DNA of 64,000 nucleotides from Ctena decussata. Taxonomy: Eukaryota > Mollusca > Bivalvia > Lucinida > Lucinidae. Every line of letters begins with the position of its first letter. Position 1 is the first letter of the stretch. The notes beneath the pieces were generated by a model. It saw nothing but the letters and a program-made list of their open reading frames with translations. It was not told the origin of the DNA and made no database searches. The translations under genes were made by a program, and so were the position numbers. Shown one piece after another: positions 43,691 through 54,506 of the stretch. The stretch is taken from assembly GCA_963989385.1 (NCBI GenBank), contig OZ022506.1:64243434-64307433 (forward strand), written 5' to 3'.

Positions 43691-44089
43691 GTCCTCCGTA
43701 CCCCGTGCCTAAATCCGTACTAGAAATTTTTCGGTCTTGCTAGGAAGGAACCAAAAGACTCAAAATAAGAATAATTGGTGTCATATTAAGGCATTATGTA
43801 TAATGAACATCTGTTATAAAATTGGAATTTCAAAACTACCTTTTTTTAAAGAAAATAGTTTGTTCTGTAAATTGGGCCTAATATCAAAATTATTGGCTAT
43901 GAAAGTTCCTTGCATGACCATCTACCATAATGGTTCAGGCCAAGGTGAATCATTAAAAACCTGGCCGCTGTGGGGGAGAAGACCTTTTGCTTTGGATAAA
44001 GACACCTCGTCTTCGCCGAAACTTTTTATCAAGAAGACACATGCACACTGAAGTCGACAGCAAATAAGCAGCCTGTGCTGTGTGGTGAA
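43691..44089. other. No feature recognised
   Basis: A reading frame of about 100 codons (43737-44051) shows no recognisable domain, and neither codon pattern nor context supports a gene. Confidence 0.4.
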
Positions 44090-44440
44090 ACTTTGTCAAT
44101 AGAAACGCAGCGGTGTATTGAAATTTTGTTACCAGAAACGCATTTTGTCAGCAAAGGTGCAACTGCATATTGAAAATTTGTCAGGAAAGCGGCTGCAGTT
44201 GGATATTAAAAAATTGTCAGCAAATGTGCAACTGCGTATTGATAATTTGTCAGGAAAGGTGAAAAGTTCTGCGTATTGAAAATTTGTCAGCAAAGGTGCA
44301 ACTGCATATTGAAAAAAAATGTCAGCAATGGTGCAATTGCGTATTGAAAATTTGTCAGCAAAGCTGCGTTTGCGTATTCAAAGTCAGCAAAGGTGCAATT
44401 GTGTGATACAAATTTGTCCCTACGTATTTGCGTGTATTAA
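44090..44440. repeat. Minisatellite, ~40-bp units
   Basis: TTGTCAGCAAAGGTGCAACT followed by GCGTATTGAAAA recurs with variation about eight times, including a CAGGAAAGCGGCTGCAG variant. Confidence 0.82.
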
Positions 44441-44649
44441 AGATTTAAAAAAAATTTGATTCCAGGGACCTGCAGACCTCCAAAAATACCTTTTCGACCG
44501 AACCCTACCTTTATACACTACCTCCGCACTGTCAGACGGAGCTATTTTCCGCTTCCTATCTGCGACAGGAATCAACTGTTCACAGGTTTGCAGAAAACAG
44601 ATAGATTATAAACACATGTCTGGTATGCTTTGTATGTTTCATTTAAGTC

Positions 44650-45000
44650 ACTTTTCACGAAAAAGTGTCATACTTATGCAGAATCCCCGAAAAAGTTGTT
44701 TGTCGATCTTTCATCGGCCTCCTACACTTCTTGAGTGTCCTCGGCTCATTCTCTGTAACTTCGTCTTTTGTCAATAAAGGATTGACAGTTTTTTTCCATA
44801 TTGTTTCCGTTTTCTTGCTAACAGACCCAATATAGTGTAACACCTAGACAGACCATCTATGAAAATATAAGGAGCCAGAGTGTGTGTTTCGCGGGGAGGG
44901 GAGATGGGAGGTAGGTAATGGCTTTTTCCTTTAACCGTCCTAGTAAACACGAAAATAAAATTTTGGTCTTAAAGCGAAAACGGTTGGGACATGCATTCCT
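44650..45000. repeat. Paralogous block shared with 15210-16050
   Basis: CTTGAGTGTCCTCGGCTCATTC, TCTGTAACTTCGTC, ACCATCTATGAAAATATAAGG and TTTTGGTCTTAAAGCG match the earlier block. It gives the state without the 21-bp-phased element. Confidence 0.7.
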
Positions 45001-45606
45001 TCTTTGTTCTTTCTATAAGGGGCGTCGTTGGCTATTTGAAAGTGTATCACGAAGAGAATCCGTGTAGGGATAAGAAACATTACCTCCGCACCGTCAAGTA
45101 TCAGAGTATATAAAAAATCAGAGTAAATTTGAAAAAAAAATCAGAAATCAGAGTATATTTAAAAGTGGCCCGGCCATTGGGACGCCAAAGGAGTTCCCTG
45201 CTGAGTGACAGAGAAACGAAGTGGGGAAAGCACAAGATGGGGTAATACCCTGTAGTTAGGGGGTTCGGGGTCACCCCGGGAAATTTTTGGATTCAGAACG
45301 CCTGTAGGTGCGATTTTATTGCATCTTGAATGCGTTTTTGCTTTAGATTTTTTTTCAGTTTAGTAGAGAACATTTCTTGGAATTTGACAGTCCAATTATA
45401 CAAAACCACAACTATTTAGACCCCTCAGCGAGTCTCCTCAGGCGGTGGCCTTAAGTTTAACAGCTGCTAGCTAGGTGCAACGTTTAAGCTTGATACAGAT
45501 ATCACCGAAGCCGCTACAGTTGCATTTTTGGTGTGTGTTTTTTATACTTTATTTATTACCGTATTAATCCTATTAACGCTCTTGGACCGTTGCATTCTTA
45601 CGAAAG
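45001..45606. other. No feature recognised
   Basis: Mixed sequence with short AATCAGAGTATATTT repeats near 45105-45165. No gene signal. Confidence 0.4.
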
Positions 45607-45799
45607 GATTCCGGGACAACTCGGCCCATAACAAACTCGGCCAATAACAATCTCGGCCCATTACAAACTCGGCCCATAGCAAACTCGGCCCATGGGTATA
45701 GAATGGTATCTTTTTGCAGCTTTCACAAAGGACTTTTTCATTTAATAAGGCATGTCAGACTATAACTAGATATAAATGACTTGTATGAAAATACACATT

Positions 45800-45958
45800 A
45801 TTATAATAGTAACTTGATCTGGCGTACTGTATCACGTCGAGTGGATGAGCTCATATCATCGGATCACCCGAGACGCTTGCGTCGAGGGTGATCCGATGGT
45901 ATGAACTCATCCACGAGACGTGATACAGTACGCCAGATCAAGTTACTATAATAATAAT
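45800..45958. mobile_element. Foldback MITE nested in the 16-bp-repeat element
   Basis: ATAGTAACTTGATCTGGCGT..ACTGTATCACGTC is mirrored by GACGTGATACAGTACGCCAG..AAGTTACTAT. The inner pair CATCGGATCACCC/GGGTGATCCGATG also folds. Arms are about 65 bp. Confidence 0.87.
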
Positions 45959-46009
45959 TTGTTTATTATATACCTTAGGGAACAGCCAACCATTCACACT
46001 TGCCAGCGC

Positions 46010-46096
46010 TAATGCATCGACCCGGATTCGAACCTGTGCGGCAAAGGTATGTAGCTAGTCGTGAGACAAACGCCACCGACTGAGCTATCGTGGCGC
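46010..46096 (-). mobile_element. tRNA-like SINE head
   Basis: Reverse strand: CGATAGCTCAGTCGGTGGCG (A box TAGCTCAGTCGG) and CAGGTTCGAATCCGGGTCG (B box). The acceptor stem does not pair and there is no clear 3' body, so it is a tRNA-derived fragment, not a tRNA gene. Confidence 0.65.
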
Positions 46097-46976
46097 GCTT
46101 TTTGACGCGTTTGTTGACGTTACGTCACTTGTTTCGTTTCTCTGGTTCTCGTTTCTACGATGCACATTGAAATATGACGCGCCTGGAGCTGGAATTCAGA
46201 CAGAGCCTCGTTTTAAAGGATAGTGATACGGATTCAGAAAACGTCAGTTTGATACGGCTGTCTGTATCGGATGGTAAGAAAACATGCAGTTCAAAGGGTG
46301 TATCATTGATAGGTATATAACAATGACTAGGTACAGAATACAGTGTTGAACAAGATATGACCATCCAAATTGAGTAGGCACATAAGAAAGTCGGCTCATA
46401 ACAAACGGCCCATAACAAACTCGGTCCATGGGTATAGATCTAAATTGAGTAGGCACGTAAAAAATCGGTCCAATTTTTTTGTTTCTGAGAAGTATGCTCT
46501 CTTACACTTGAAGTCGTACACATGTCAATGTTTTCCCCACTGGGTTGGCAGATTTAGCATCGACATTTGACTTGTCCCCCCCCCACACCCCTACCCACGC
46601 AACTTTGGAATTAGATATATAGCAAAAGTATCAACATCCAGGAATCCCTGTGAATATCTTTGCACATATTTTCAAAGATATTTCGATCAATAGTATGTAA
46701 TTTCAAAACCGAGTTCGGTATAGGAAGAGATTGTATACATGAGCCGACTTTGTTACACCATCATTTTGGATAACCTCTTGGGCTCAGGGAATGCAAATCT
46801 CAGTCTGTGTTAAAAATCAAATTGATGAAAAATTAGTGGGAAACACCATGGAACCAATGCGCATTACTGTATGTATGGGCCGAGTTTGTTATGGGCCGAG
46901 TTTGTGTGGGCCGACTTTGTTATGGGCCGAGTTTGCAATGGGCCGAGTTTGCTATGGGCCGAGATGTCCAGTTACC

Positions 46977-47231
46977 TACGAAAGTTGCGGTATTCTTTAG
47001 AGCAGAAAGTGTAGTTAATCATTCTTTGCCAAAATAACTCCAATAAACAATATGAAGATGAATGTAGATACTTTTAGAGGCAGTAGCTCTACTATTTTTG
47101 CCTACTCTTTCTTCAGGGGTCAATTCTTAAATGAAAGCATTTGCTCCTCTTAAAGCAAATGCTTTCTTTTAAGAACATACCCCATGTCAAAGAGCTACCT
47201 CATCCAGAGAAGCTTACATGAATTCATACAA
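46977..47231. other. No feature recognised
   Basis: AT-rich sequence with an imperfect inversion of AAATGAAAGCATTTGCTCCTC near 47130-47175. Confidence 0.4.
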
Positions 47232-47238
47232 GTTAATA

Positions 47239-47404
47239 CAGGGGCGGATCCAGGAATTTTGGATAGGGGGTTCAAATTAGCTTCAAAGGGGGTTCGATTT
47301 GTGCAGTTTGGCCATTTTTTCTGAATTTTCCCATGAAAATGCAATAATTTAGGCTGATGAGGGGGTTCGTTTGAACCCCCCGAACCCCACTGGATCCGCC
47401 ATTG
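47239..47404. mobile_element. hAT-like MITE, 166 bp
   Basis: Ends CAGGGGCGGATCCAG and complement CAATGGCGGATCCAGT are inverted. GTTAATA lies on both sides (47232-47238, 47405-47411). An inner inversion GGGGGTTC/GAACCCCC occurs twice. CAGGGGCGGATCC ends are common among animal hAT MITEs. A related end (ACAGGGGCTTAAGC..CACGGATCCGG) is at about 60910. Confidence 0.85.
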
Positions 47405-47549
47405 GTTAATATAATATTATTCTCGGAAAAAAATACAGCGGGGGCGGGGCGTTTAATTATTAGACCAGGGGCATTTATTAGTTTTTATACGATATATCCT
47501 TTTTTTTCATTTTGTGTTTTCTGTTTCCTCTCTTAAACACCGCCGACGT

Positions 47550-47706
47550 TCAGCGACCCTCTCGACAATAGCTTAGTGACCAATTCTCCACTTGCGGATT
47601 TCCTGGTCCATTGGCTTGTAGAAATTGATAGGACATGAACCGTCCGCTGGGAGTCGAACTACGACCCTCTGCATGAAAGGCAAACACTCGAACCACTAGG
47701 CCAGGC
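47550..47706 (-). mobile_element. tRNA-headed SINE fragment (minus strand)
   Basis: Reverse strand: GGCCTAGTGGTTCGAGTGTT (A box), GTAGTTCGACTCCCAGCGG (B box), then GTTCATGTCCTATCAATT. The same 3' words appear at 16480-16545. A MITE has inserted at its 5' end (47707). Confidence 0.7.
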
Positions 47707-47942
47707 CCCAAGGTTATAAAACTTTTTTCATGCTCAACTCAGCTGAGCATGAAATTTTACCTGCTAATAAATAGCACATTACTAATAAGTACAGTTGTTT
47801 TCTTGCTCAGAATAGCTGAGTATGAAATTTTCTCTGCTTATGAATATGAAAATGCCAACATTAGTTGGCATTTTCATATTTATCAGCAGAGAAAATTTTA
47901 TGCTCAGCTGAGTTGAGCATGAAAAAAGTTTTATAACCTCGG
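47707..47942. mobile_element. CCGAGGT-type MITE with 8-bp target duplication
   Basis: GGCCAGGC lies on both sides (47699-47706, 47943-47950). The ends CCCAAGGTTATAAAAC and complement CCGAGGTTATAAAAC are inverted and continue through CTTTTTTCATGCTCAACTCAG. A second nested hairpin, GAAAATGCCAAC/GTTGGCATTTTC, fills the centre. The 8-bp duplication points to hAT for this family. Confidence 0.86.
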
Positions 47943-48429
47943 GGCCAGGCTCTCTATCTTTTACCTGAGTGCCGTACCTGAGTACGAGTACTGTAAAACT
48001 TGATATCTGCGGTATCAAAATTTCGCGGTTTAATGAAAATGACATATTGACGTTCATTAATTTTGGCGTTCAAGACATACCATGCCTCCAGATAATAAAG
48101 AAAATTGTATGTTTGTAACATTTTCTTATTTTGTTTTAAACTATTCATTTTGGCATCTATTAGAGTCACCTCATCGGGGCGATTCTAATGTGATGCCACA
48201 ATGTATAGTTTCATGGAATGGTATAGAAAATATCTCATATACCCGTCAGATTCTCTTTTTTATCTGAGTCTCTGTTAAGCTGTGCGTTGAAGATCAAGTA
48301 TTGGCGGACTCATAGTTTTTAGCAACTATGGACAAAATTCACAACCGCCAACTATGTGTTTTATGAGTGCATAATAATATGCACACCAGACTACTTAGGG
48401 TCGTCGCATGCCACTATGATACATTCGTG
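47943..48429. repeat. Region with a palindromic GCATCTATTAGAGTC hairpin
   Basis: GGCATCTATTAGAGTCACC and GGCGATTCTAATGTGATGCC (48152-48197) are inverted. The same kind of hairpin, flanked by similar ATGGAATATCTC sequence, occurs at 60774-60860. The rest is unassigned. Confidence 0.55.
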
Positions 48430-48726
48430 TAGATTGTTAATATGAAGACGAACAGCTCTTATCAGACTCTAACTAGACTGCAGAGACTGGCCGACTGATT
48501 GCAATAGTGCAACAATGCCCATCTTCGCGTGATAACGCTACGGCGACGAAGGGAAGCAACATTCGCTTCCTGTAAGAAGACAATGTTCCTTAGGTACCCT
48601 CCCATACTTCTACATTTTCATAGCACAAAATATACTAAAATCGGAACGAAAGCAAATTGCTTATTTGGTTCTTCTCCTATTGGCTTGGTTGCTATACAAG
48701 TAAAGAACTGAAAATGAAAATAGATA

Positions 48727-48749
48727 AACAAATAAATAAATAAATAAAT
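48727..48749. repeat. (AAAT)n microsatellite
   Basis: About six AAAT units. Confidence 0.9.
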
Positions 48750-48879
48750 GATATAAACTCAAAGAAAATGATACAGCATTTGTTTTTTCTACGAAATTCC
48801 TGCGTTAAATAATGAAAACTCTAGCATATGCTTTGATGTGGGTCTGCAATTTTTGCCAAAAACCTTTTATGAGACGAGG

Positions 48880-49133
48880 AGCCTCGGTATTTCAATGGAT
48901 TAAGCGCTTACTTGCTGATCTAGCGGTCCTGGGTTCCATTCCCGTAAGGGAACCCCGGAAGCTCAGTAGTAAAGCGCTGGCCTGCTGATCTGGCGGTCCT
49001 GGGTTCCATTTCCACTGGAGATGGAAATCTTTCCAACCGTAAACGGGGTTCCACTGCACACAGCTTTTCATTATCACCCTTATGATATGACTGAAATAGT
49101 GTTAAAAAGAACGTAAAACTCACGTCTTCCATC
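48880..49133 (+). mobile_element. S1 SINE with two tandem tRNA-like heads
   Basis: Head 1 (48880-48948): GCCTCGGTATTTCAATGGATT with CTGGGTTCCATTCCCG. Head 2 (about 48950-49020): ACCCCGGAAGCTCAGTAGTA with CTGGGTTCCATTTCC. One body (GTTCCACTGCACACAGC) and one 3' block (TATGATATGACTGAAATAG) follow. The orthologous copy at 17366-17560 has one head. Confidence 0.82.
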
Positions 49134-49239
49134 ATCATTTTTTTGAGACGATGGGTATTTTAAAACGATTAAAGCCCACCCACTACACACTGCCCCAGGA
49201 CAGATTTGATCTAACTTTGAGTGATTACTTGGATTATCT

Positions 49240-50000
49240 AATTGTGAGTGACAGGATGAATGATCCTTTCATCCGGAATGTTTAAAATAAACTCTTCCAT
49301 TCTCGACTTCAGATTAGTCCATTTTCAAACAGAGGAAATGCTCGAGGGCTTTGAACCTGGACAATACCTTCCCACCCGAATATAAAACTGGACTCTTCCA
49401 TCGATTTTGGACCTACCTATTATTTTAGAATAGGGGTCTCTGACAAAACATTACTAAAAGTACAAATCTTTTCACCCCTAAATATCTTAAATCGACTCTT
49501 CCCCGAATGCCTTTGGAGCAGTCCATTATTGATGGTAGGGGTGTCAAATAAGGGCGACAATACTTTCACCCCCAAATATTTTAGGTAGACTCTTCCATTT
49601 ATATTCGGATCAGTTCATTATTTTTGTGTAGGGGTGTTGGATAAATATTTAATAGTACAAATCTTTTCACCCCTATATATCTTGAATTGACTCTTCCATC
49701 AATGATTTCGGAGCAGCCCATTATATGTGGTAGGAATGTCAACAAAGTTAAATACATTTTTTCAAATATAAAATGGACTCTTCCTTTGTGTTTTGGTCAG
49801 TTTATCATCTAGAAGGGTGGTACTAATCATTTCACCCATATTACATATTAAATTGACTCTCCTATCATAGAGACATTCATTTTTCAAAATATGGATGTTT
49901 GATAAAAAGTGTCTTACCTTACACTCTGAATAATTCAAATGGACTTGGTAGGTGCATTATGCAGAGAATGAACTTACTACTCAAATGTTGCGTAATTTCG
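49240..50000. repeat. Degenerate ~85-110-bp tandem array
   Basis: Same unit types and order as 17640-18450, with GACTCTTCCATCGATTTTGG and CACCCCTAAATATCTTAAAT. Confidence 0.8.
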
Positions 50001-50109
50001 CACACATGTGAGATGTGCTCTAATACTGCATAAATCATCCGTTCAAAATGGGGTTTCAGTCAGTGCTAGCAGGTGCACTTGCATGTTATGGGTTCGATTC
50101 CCTGAGCCT

Positions 50110-50325
50110 CCTGATGGATAGATGGATGACTTGCGATTTTACATTCTTTTTAACAGTATTTCAGTCAAAGCAGGACGATGGGAGGGTGATAATGAAAGCA
50201 TGTGACTAATGAACCCTGTGTATGGTTGAAAAGTTTTCTGCTTCCAGCCGAAATCGAACCCGGGTCCGCGCTAGCTTAGCAGGCCAGCTCTTAAGCCACT
50301 GAGCTACCAGGGTTTATCCTGAGCC
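50110..50325 (-). mobile_element. S1 SINE (minus strand)
   Basis: Reverse strand: CCTGGTAGCTCAGTGGCTTA (A box), CCCGGGTTCGATTTCGGC (B box), then TGACTGAAATACTGTTAAAA and (CATC)n. It is better preserved than the 18754 copy, whose A-box region is damaged. Confidence 0.82.
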
Positions 50326-50384
50326 TCTAAGAGATCGTTGTTATGAGAATCGGAAAGACATGGTTCGATCGCGGGCCCGCTTTG

Positions 50385-50550
50385 CTGTCTAAATGCATAC
50401 CCTCTGCAGGCTAGCGGTCCTGTTCGAGTCTCACTGGAGGTGGAAGGCTTTCGTAAATGGGGTTCCATAGCACATGCCCTTACATTGTTATCCCTCCATC
50501 GTCTCTACCTGACTGAAATACTGTTTAAGGACATTGATACCGCAAGTCAT
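50385..50550 (+). mobile_element. S1 SINE, 5' reduced
   Basis: CTGCAGGCTAGCGGTCCTGTTC, CACTGGAGGTGGAAGG, GGGGTTCCATAGCACATG and TGACTGAAATACTGTTTAAG. Relative of 18991-19150. Confidence 0.7.
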
Positions 50551-50612
50551 CTGTTATACTGTTCATAAAAAGTAGGAGGATATTATGGTAAAAATTGTAA
50601 AATTTAGGAAAT

Positions 50613-50613
<1 letters not shown>

Positions 50614-50643
<30 letters not shown>
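50614..50643. repeat. Poly(A) tract
   Basis: An A run of about 30, corresponding to the CAAAA tract at 19194-19250. Confidence 0.92.
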
Positions 50644-50645
<2 letters not shown>

Positions 50646-50849
50646 AAAGAGAAAGAAAAACAACAACATGAAAACGGTCTGAACAGATAAGTGTCGATGC
50701 ATAATATACGTGATATCCTCATGATTTATGTTAGACATGGGGTCATGACCAAAATTTCAAATCTTCGAAAAAAAAAAAAAAAAAATTCAGAGTTCGCCAG
50801 CCAAGCTAAGTATTTAACATTTGTAAGTTTTGTGTTTGTTCTTCAAAAC

Positions 50850-50932
50850 GCTGGACTACCAATCCAGGGGTCGCAAGATCGACCCCGCTTCTTCGGTCTT
50901 TCGGACGAGACTTTAAACCGAAGTCCTGTCCC
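50850..50932 (+). mobile_element. S2 SINE, left part
   Basis: CTGGACTACCAATCCAGGGGTC, CGCAAGATCGACCCCGC and GGTCTTTCGGACGAGAC are the S2 head end, B-box region and body. The SINE is cut by a TIR element and its tail resumes at about 51863. Confidence 0.72.
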
Positions 50933-51862
50933 TGTACACTGGTTGGGAGCGTACAGTACATGTGCACCGTTGTCCGATGTGTATAGTGGGCAAATCTTTG
51001 TCCGTTGTTATGACCTTCAGGGTGTGTTTGTGTGAAATGTGTTTTCTTTTATTGTTTGGATGTAAACCACTTGGTAAGAGTGTTTTCTCTATTTATGTTT
51101 TCCATTATGGTCATCTTTGGAGATGGCTAGATGTTGCTTTCTTTGCTCTAAATTCGTATTTTCATCTGCAAATCACTGGTGTTTGTAATCAGATCACGTC
51201 ACGTGTAACCAGAAAATCGGCCGAGTTAGCGTTTTAATTCGAAAAAATGTTAGTTAGTCCCTTTTTAAGATAGATTAATGATCTGTTAAGAGATTTACCC
51301 ATGATAAGTATCCTTTAAGTACGGGACGAATCCACAAGACAAGCAAAGCTGAGCATCCCCAAATTATTCTGACTGTATGGGATGTCTCACTGACAATCGG
51401 TTTTACGACCCACGATACAGAATAGTGTTTGACCCCTCTTTAGTTTTCTTTGAAAATAATTGCCCTTACCTAGCATGATATCTAACAAGATTAATTAATC
51501 CTGAACCTAAATACACGATAAAATACTTCTAAAGAAAACACGGTTGTTTCATATAGAATTGATGGCAAAATTTGAAGAAATGGTACCGGCACAGATTTCG
51601 AAATCGAAAGTAGAGTAGTGATTTTCTCAAATTAAATGTGAAAATAAAGCATATCATAACAATTTACAGAAAATTAAGGTGACATGTCGAAAAGATCTGT
51701 ATTAAGTCTTGTCGAGCAAGCTGTTCTACCTACACTCAATGATTTTAAAACACAAAAATAAACAATTTTGAAACTTACCCGACATATTGGGACAAAGATG
51801 CGTCCACTATACAGATCGGGACAACCGGTCACTTGTACTGTACGCTCCCACCCAGTGCTGTA
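50933..51862. mobile_element. ~930-bp TIR element inserted in an S2 SINE
   Basis: TGTACACTGGTTGGGAGCGT and GTACAGTACATG on the left are inverted relative to GTACTGTACGCTCCCACCCA at the right; the pairing continues for about 75 bp (CACTATACA(C/G)ATCGG words). The S2 body is on the left and its tail on the right, so this is an insertion. No target duplication could be fixed and no coding sequence is evident. Confidence 0.75.
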
Positions 51863-51906
51863 GGACCTAGTTGTTGGTGGGACGTTAATCCCGAGTTCAC
51901 TCACTG
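51863..51906 (+). mobile_element. S2 SINE, right part (tail)
   Basis: GTTGTTGGTGGGACGTTAATC and CCGAGTTCACTCACTG match the S2 3' end at 18494 (reverse strand). Confidence 0.75.
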
Positions 51907-52035
51907 TGCTTCAAAAATGCCATTTTGAGAAAATACGCCGAAGACAACATTCGTACAGTTATGATGTATCACTGAAAATTAAGACGTTTATGGCTTGTGT
52001 GCCGTAATATGACATAACAGTGGGTAAAACCAATT

Positions 52036-52291
52036 TGAGCCGCGACACGACAAAACCAACATAGTGGTTGTTCGCCCAGCGCAGACTCAGATCAGCCTGG
52101 GCATCCGCCAGCGCAGACTCAGATAAGCATAGGCATCCGCCCAGTCTGCTCATAGTCTTCGCTGTCCGCATGGAGGTAGCTTAGATCCTTAGTTACCTTT
52201 TCAGTCTGATCAGACTTGGTGGATGCCCAGATTGGTCCGAGTCTTCACTGGGCGCACAACCACTTTGTTGGTTTTGTCGTGTCGCTGTTCA
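52036..52291. mobile_element. TGAGCCGCGACACG MITE with an internal partial duplication
   Basis: The family ends are present (the right end has one or two substitutions). A ~30-bp stretch CAGCGCAGACTCAGAT..GGCATCCGCC is repeated in direct order in the left arm, making this copy longer (256 bp) and its arms unequal. Confidence 0.85.
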
Positions 52292-52683
52292 TTTAATTTT
52301 CAGCTTCGTAACTGAGTTATGGCGAGTATTTCAGCGACGGTACATTTTGCTACATGAGTATGATCTATCGCAATATCAGATTTGAGATTCTTTGTTGTTT
52401 TTGTTTCGATTATGGAATTTGGTAGTCGACCCACTGCCTAAATCATAATGTATCCAGGTCACGTGACTGGATGTATCGTCAAGGATTGTAGGCGAAATGT
52501 CTAAAGAAGTATTTGACATAGCAGCACTTGCCGTTTCAGACGGATTGCATGCTTTTTCTAAATGCTACAATTTACAATGATTAATATCCTTACTTTTTTG
52601 TTAACAGTATTCTATGAAACTGACTACTAAACGTTGTTTTTAGGGAAATGACTTGGAGCAGCCACATTAGCACGGAGGTCACT
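52292..52683. other. No feature recognised
   Basis: AT-rich sequence without evident repeats or genes. Confidence 0.4.
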
Positions 52684-52790
52684 GGCCGTACCTAACAGGC
52701 ACATAGCGTCATAATGTCGTGACCGTCGATGCGAACGGCCTATCGATGTTTGTTTATCGCCATTTCGACGTCATATTCCCGCTGGGTTAG
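52684..52790. mobile_element. GACGTC foldback remnant
   Basis: AACAGGCACATAGCGTC to GACGTCATATTCCCGCTGGGT; the arms are decayed relative to 24224-24320. Confidence 0.55.
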
Positions 52791-53029
52791 CGTACTGGGG
52801 AGTTTACTGGATAAGCACACTCTGTCGCCTGTCCGGATTTCAAAAGTTCCACTCCGAAACCACTAGACCCATTTGAACCAAACTTTATATGAGGCCTTCA
52901 TGAGTTGAGTGAAACGAAATGCATAAGTTTTACTTGTCAGAGTACGTTTGAATGTGTGCAGAGTCAAACAAGGACCTACAGCAGAGTGGTGCATCTTAAG
53001 TTTTGTCGGACTTGGTTAAGGTCACCTGT

Positions 53030-53515
53030 CGCTATATACCCAGTACTCCAGTTTCTAGCTCATTCCATTCCAATAAGCCAGCTTCCAGTTCATTCCGCTA
53101 CCATTTTCACTAGGGCTAGAAGAAAAGAAAGAGGACTAAACCGAAAAAAAAAAATTGAGCATTTTGAAAGACGTGCGGAATTATATATGTATACAAATTT
53201 CGATTTTTACCCCGCTGGGGAACTTCGATAATTTTACCCCACTGGGGATATTTTGTCGAAACTGCACACGCCTTCCTCTCAGCAAGTTGTGTCTCCGACC
53301 CATCATTCAGAATAGCCGTACACATGCATGGTAAAGCAACGAGTTGGAAAACTGAGAATTGCTTATTGTCAACCAGTGTTAAAATATCGTTATCGCATCC
53401 ACTATTAGACCACAGTCACTAGAACTTGTCGGAATTGTTTTCCTAGAGATTGTGATATGTCTAAACGAAATTCGTTCCGATCTGTTGACTATATGGCTGC
53501 AAAGAGGACAGTTTC
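53030..53515. repeat. Inverted relative of 23530-24975
   Basis: In reverse complement this matches GAACGAATTTCGTTTAGAC, TGGTGGATGCGATAACGATA, CCATGCATGTGTGCGGCTATTC, then skips the 913-bp ATTCGT element and continues with ACACAACTTGCTGAGAGG, the CCAGCGGGGTAA pair and GGTAGCGGAATGAACTGG. It gives the state without that element. Confidence 0.82.
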
Positions 53516-54493
53516 CTTTTAAAAGGAAAGGCTTGTCAAGTTAGCGCTTTGTTTCTGAAATACACGTAGTTCAATGTTTGTGGTATTTTGTGGTTTATGG
53601 TTTGTGGTCTTGGGAGTAGGTATCTTACTTGGAGACGCTTTCTTCATTTAAAAACGTCCACAACTGTAGTAAACAATGAGGCTACGCTACATTTTGGCTA
53701 TTCTGACAATCATATGATAACCTTCAGTGTAAAGGTCAATTTTTGTATTACTGCTAATGAAAAATATTTCATAAAAGCATTTTAAAATATGGATTTTCGT
53801 ACTCTGTTATGTATTGTTATATAAGAAATTTTAGGACATTAGAAGATTTACTGGGAGTTTCGTCGTTTATTTTTTTATATATTTTATTTTTTGTGAAACT
53901 AAGCAGAACTGTGTACTTTGGAGCAAATGGACTACACATAACTGGTGAAGTGTAATGAAAATAGTCCAAAGAGTATTCAAGCTACAGAGTGGAAAAGAAA
54001 ATGTTAATGGACGTACTAACATACGGACAGAGACAGATGGACGGGAATTTCATTGCTATATTTCCTGAACCGTTCGGTTACGACAAAGTTATGTTTATTA
54101 TCAGTTTGTCATACCTTGATGCTGAAAAAAACCCATCTTACATTGGGAAAGTACTTTTATAAGTCCCTTACATGTAAGATGATATATGGTTCTTGACTTC
54201 TGATACTATGAGAAGGAAATCGTGGAAGTAGTTCGTCCTACTAGCCTCATTGTGACAGATTAGTAGGAAAAAATCTTACTGTTCGCAACAATGGCTATCA
54301 TTACAAGGGGAAACAACTTTTGCGACTGTTTGCCTCCATAGTTCTGTTGGAGCACATTTAAAAGCTGACTACCACCGAGAGGTGGTCATAATGAAAACGA
54401 TAGTTCCCTCCCAAACAGTTGCCATAGATCGTCTGCAAATATTCAGCTCATTTGGTATTTTGTCATCATTGAGTTCAGTTATAAGTACTGGTT
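53516..54493. other. No feature recognised
   Basis: AT-rich. Short frames show nothing recognisable. There is a small inverted pair CATCTTACAT/ATGTAAGATG near 54133-54182. Confidence 0.4.
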
Positions 54494-54506
54494 AAGCCTG
54501 TGGTAT

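Larger units (their letters stand above)
45607..46976. mobile_element. 1.37-kb TIR element with 16-bp subterminal repeats and 8-bp target duplication
   Basis: TACGAAAG flanks both sides (45599-45606, 46977-46984). The ends GATTCCGGGACAACTCGG and complement GGTAACTGGACATCTCGG are inverted. Just inside the left end, CTCGGCCCATAACAAA-type units repeat four times at exactly 16 bp (45621 on); inside the right end, the complementary unit GGGCCGAGTTTGTTAT repeats about five times (46878-46965). A few more units lie at 46390-46430. The 8-bp duplication suggests hAT, but the termini are not typical. It contains a foldback (45800) and a tRNA-like fragment (46010). No transposase is visible. Confidence 0.83.
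48430..50720. repeat. Diverged segmental relative of 16680-19300
   Basis: Collinear: AGACTGCAGAGACTGGCCG, CCCATCTTCGCGTGATAAC, S1 SINE, tandem array, GTGAGATGTGCTCTA, paired S1 SINEs and A tract. It lacks the MITE and the S2 SINE (18494-18662) of the first copy, and keeps GGTCAGTTTATCATCTAGAAGGGTGGTAC where the duplicated unit reads GGGTCTGGGATGGTAC. Confidence 0.75.

Noticed and set aside
43465..44051. Two ~100-codon plus-strand frames
   Set aside because: The first crosses the end of a Tc1/mariner-like element and an S6 SINE fragment; the second has no recognisable domain.
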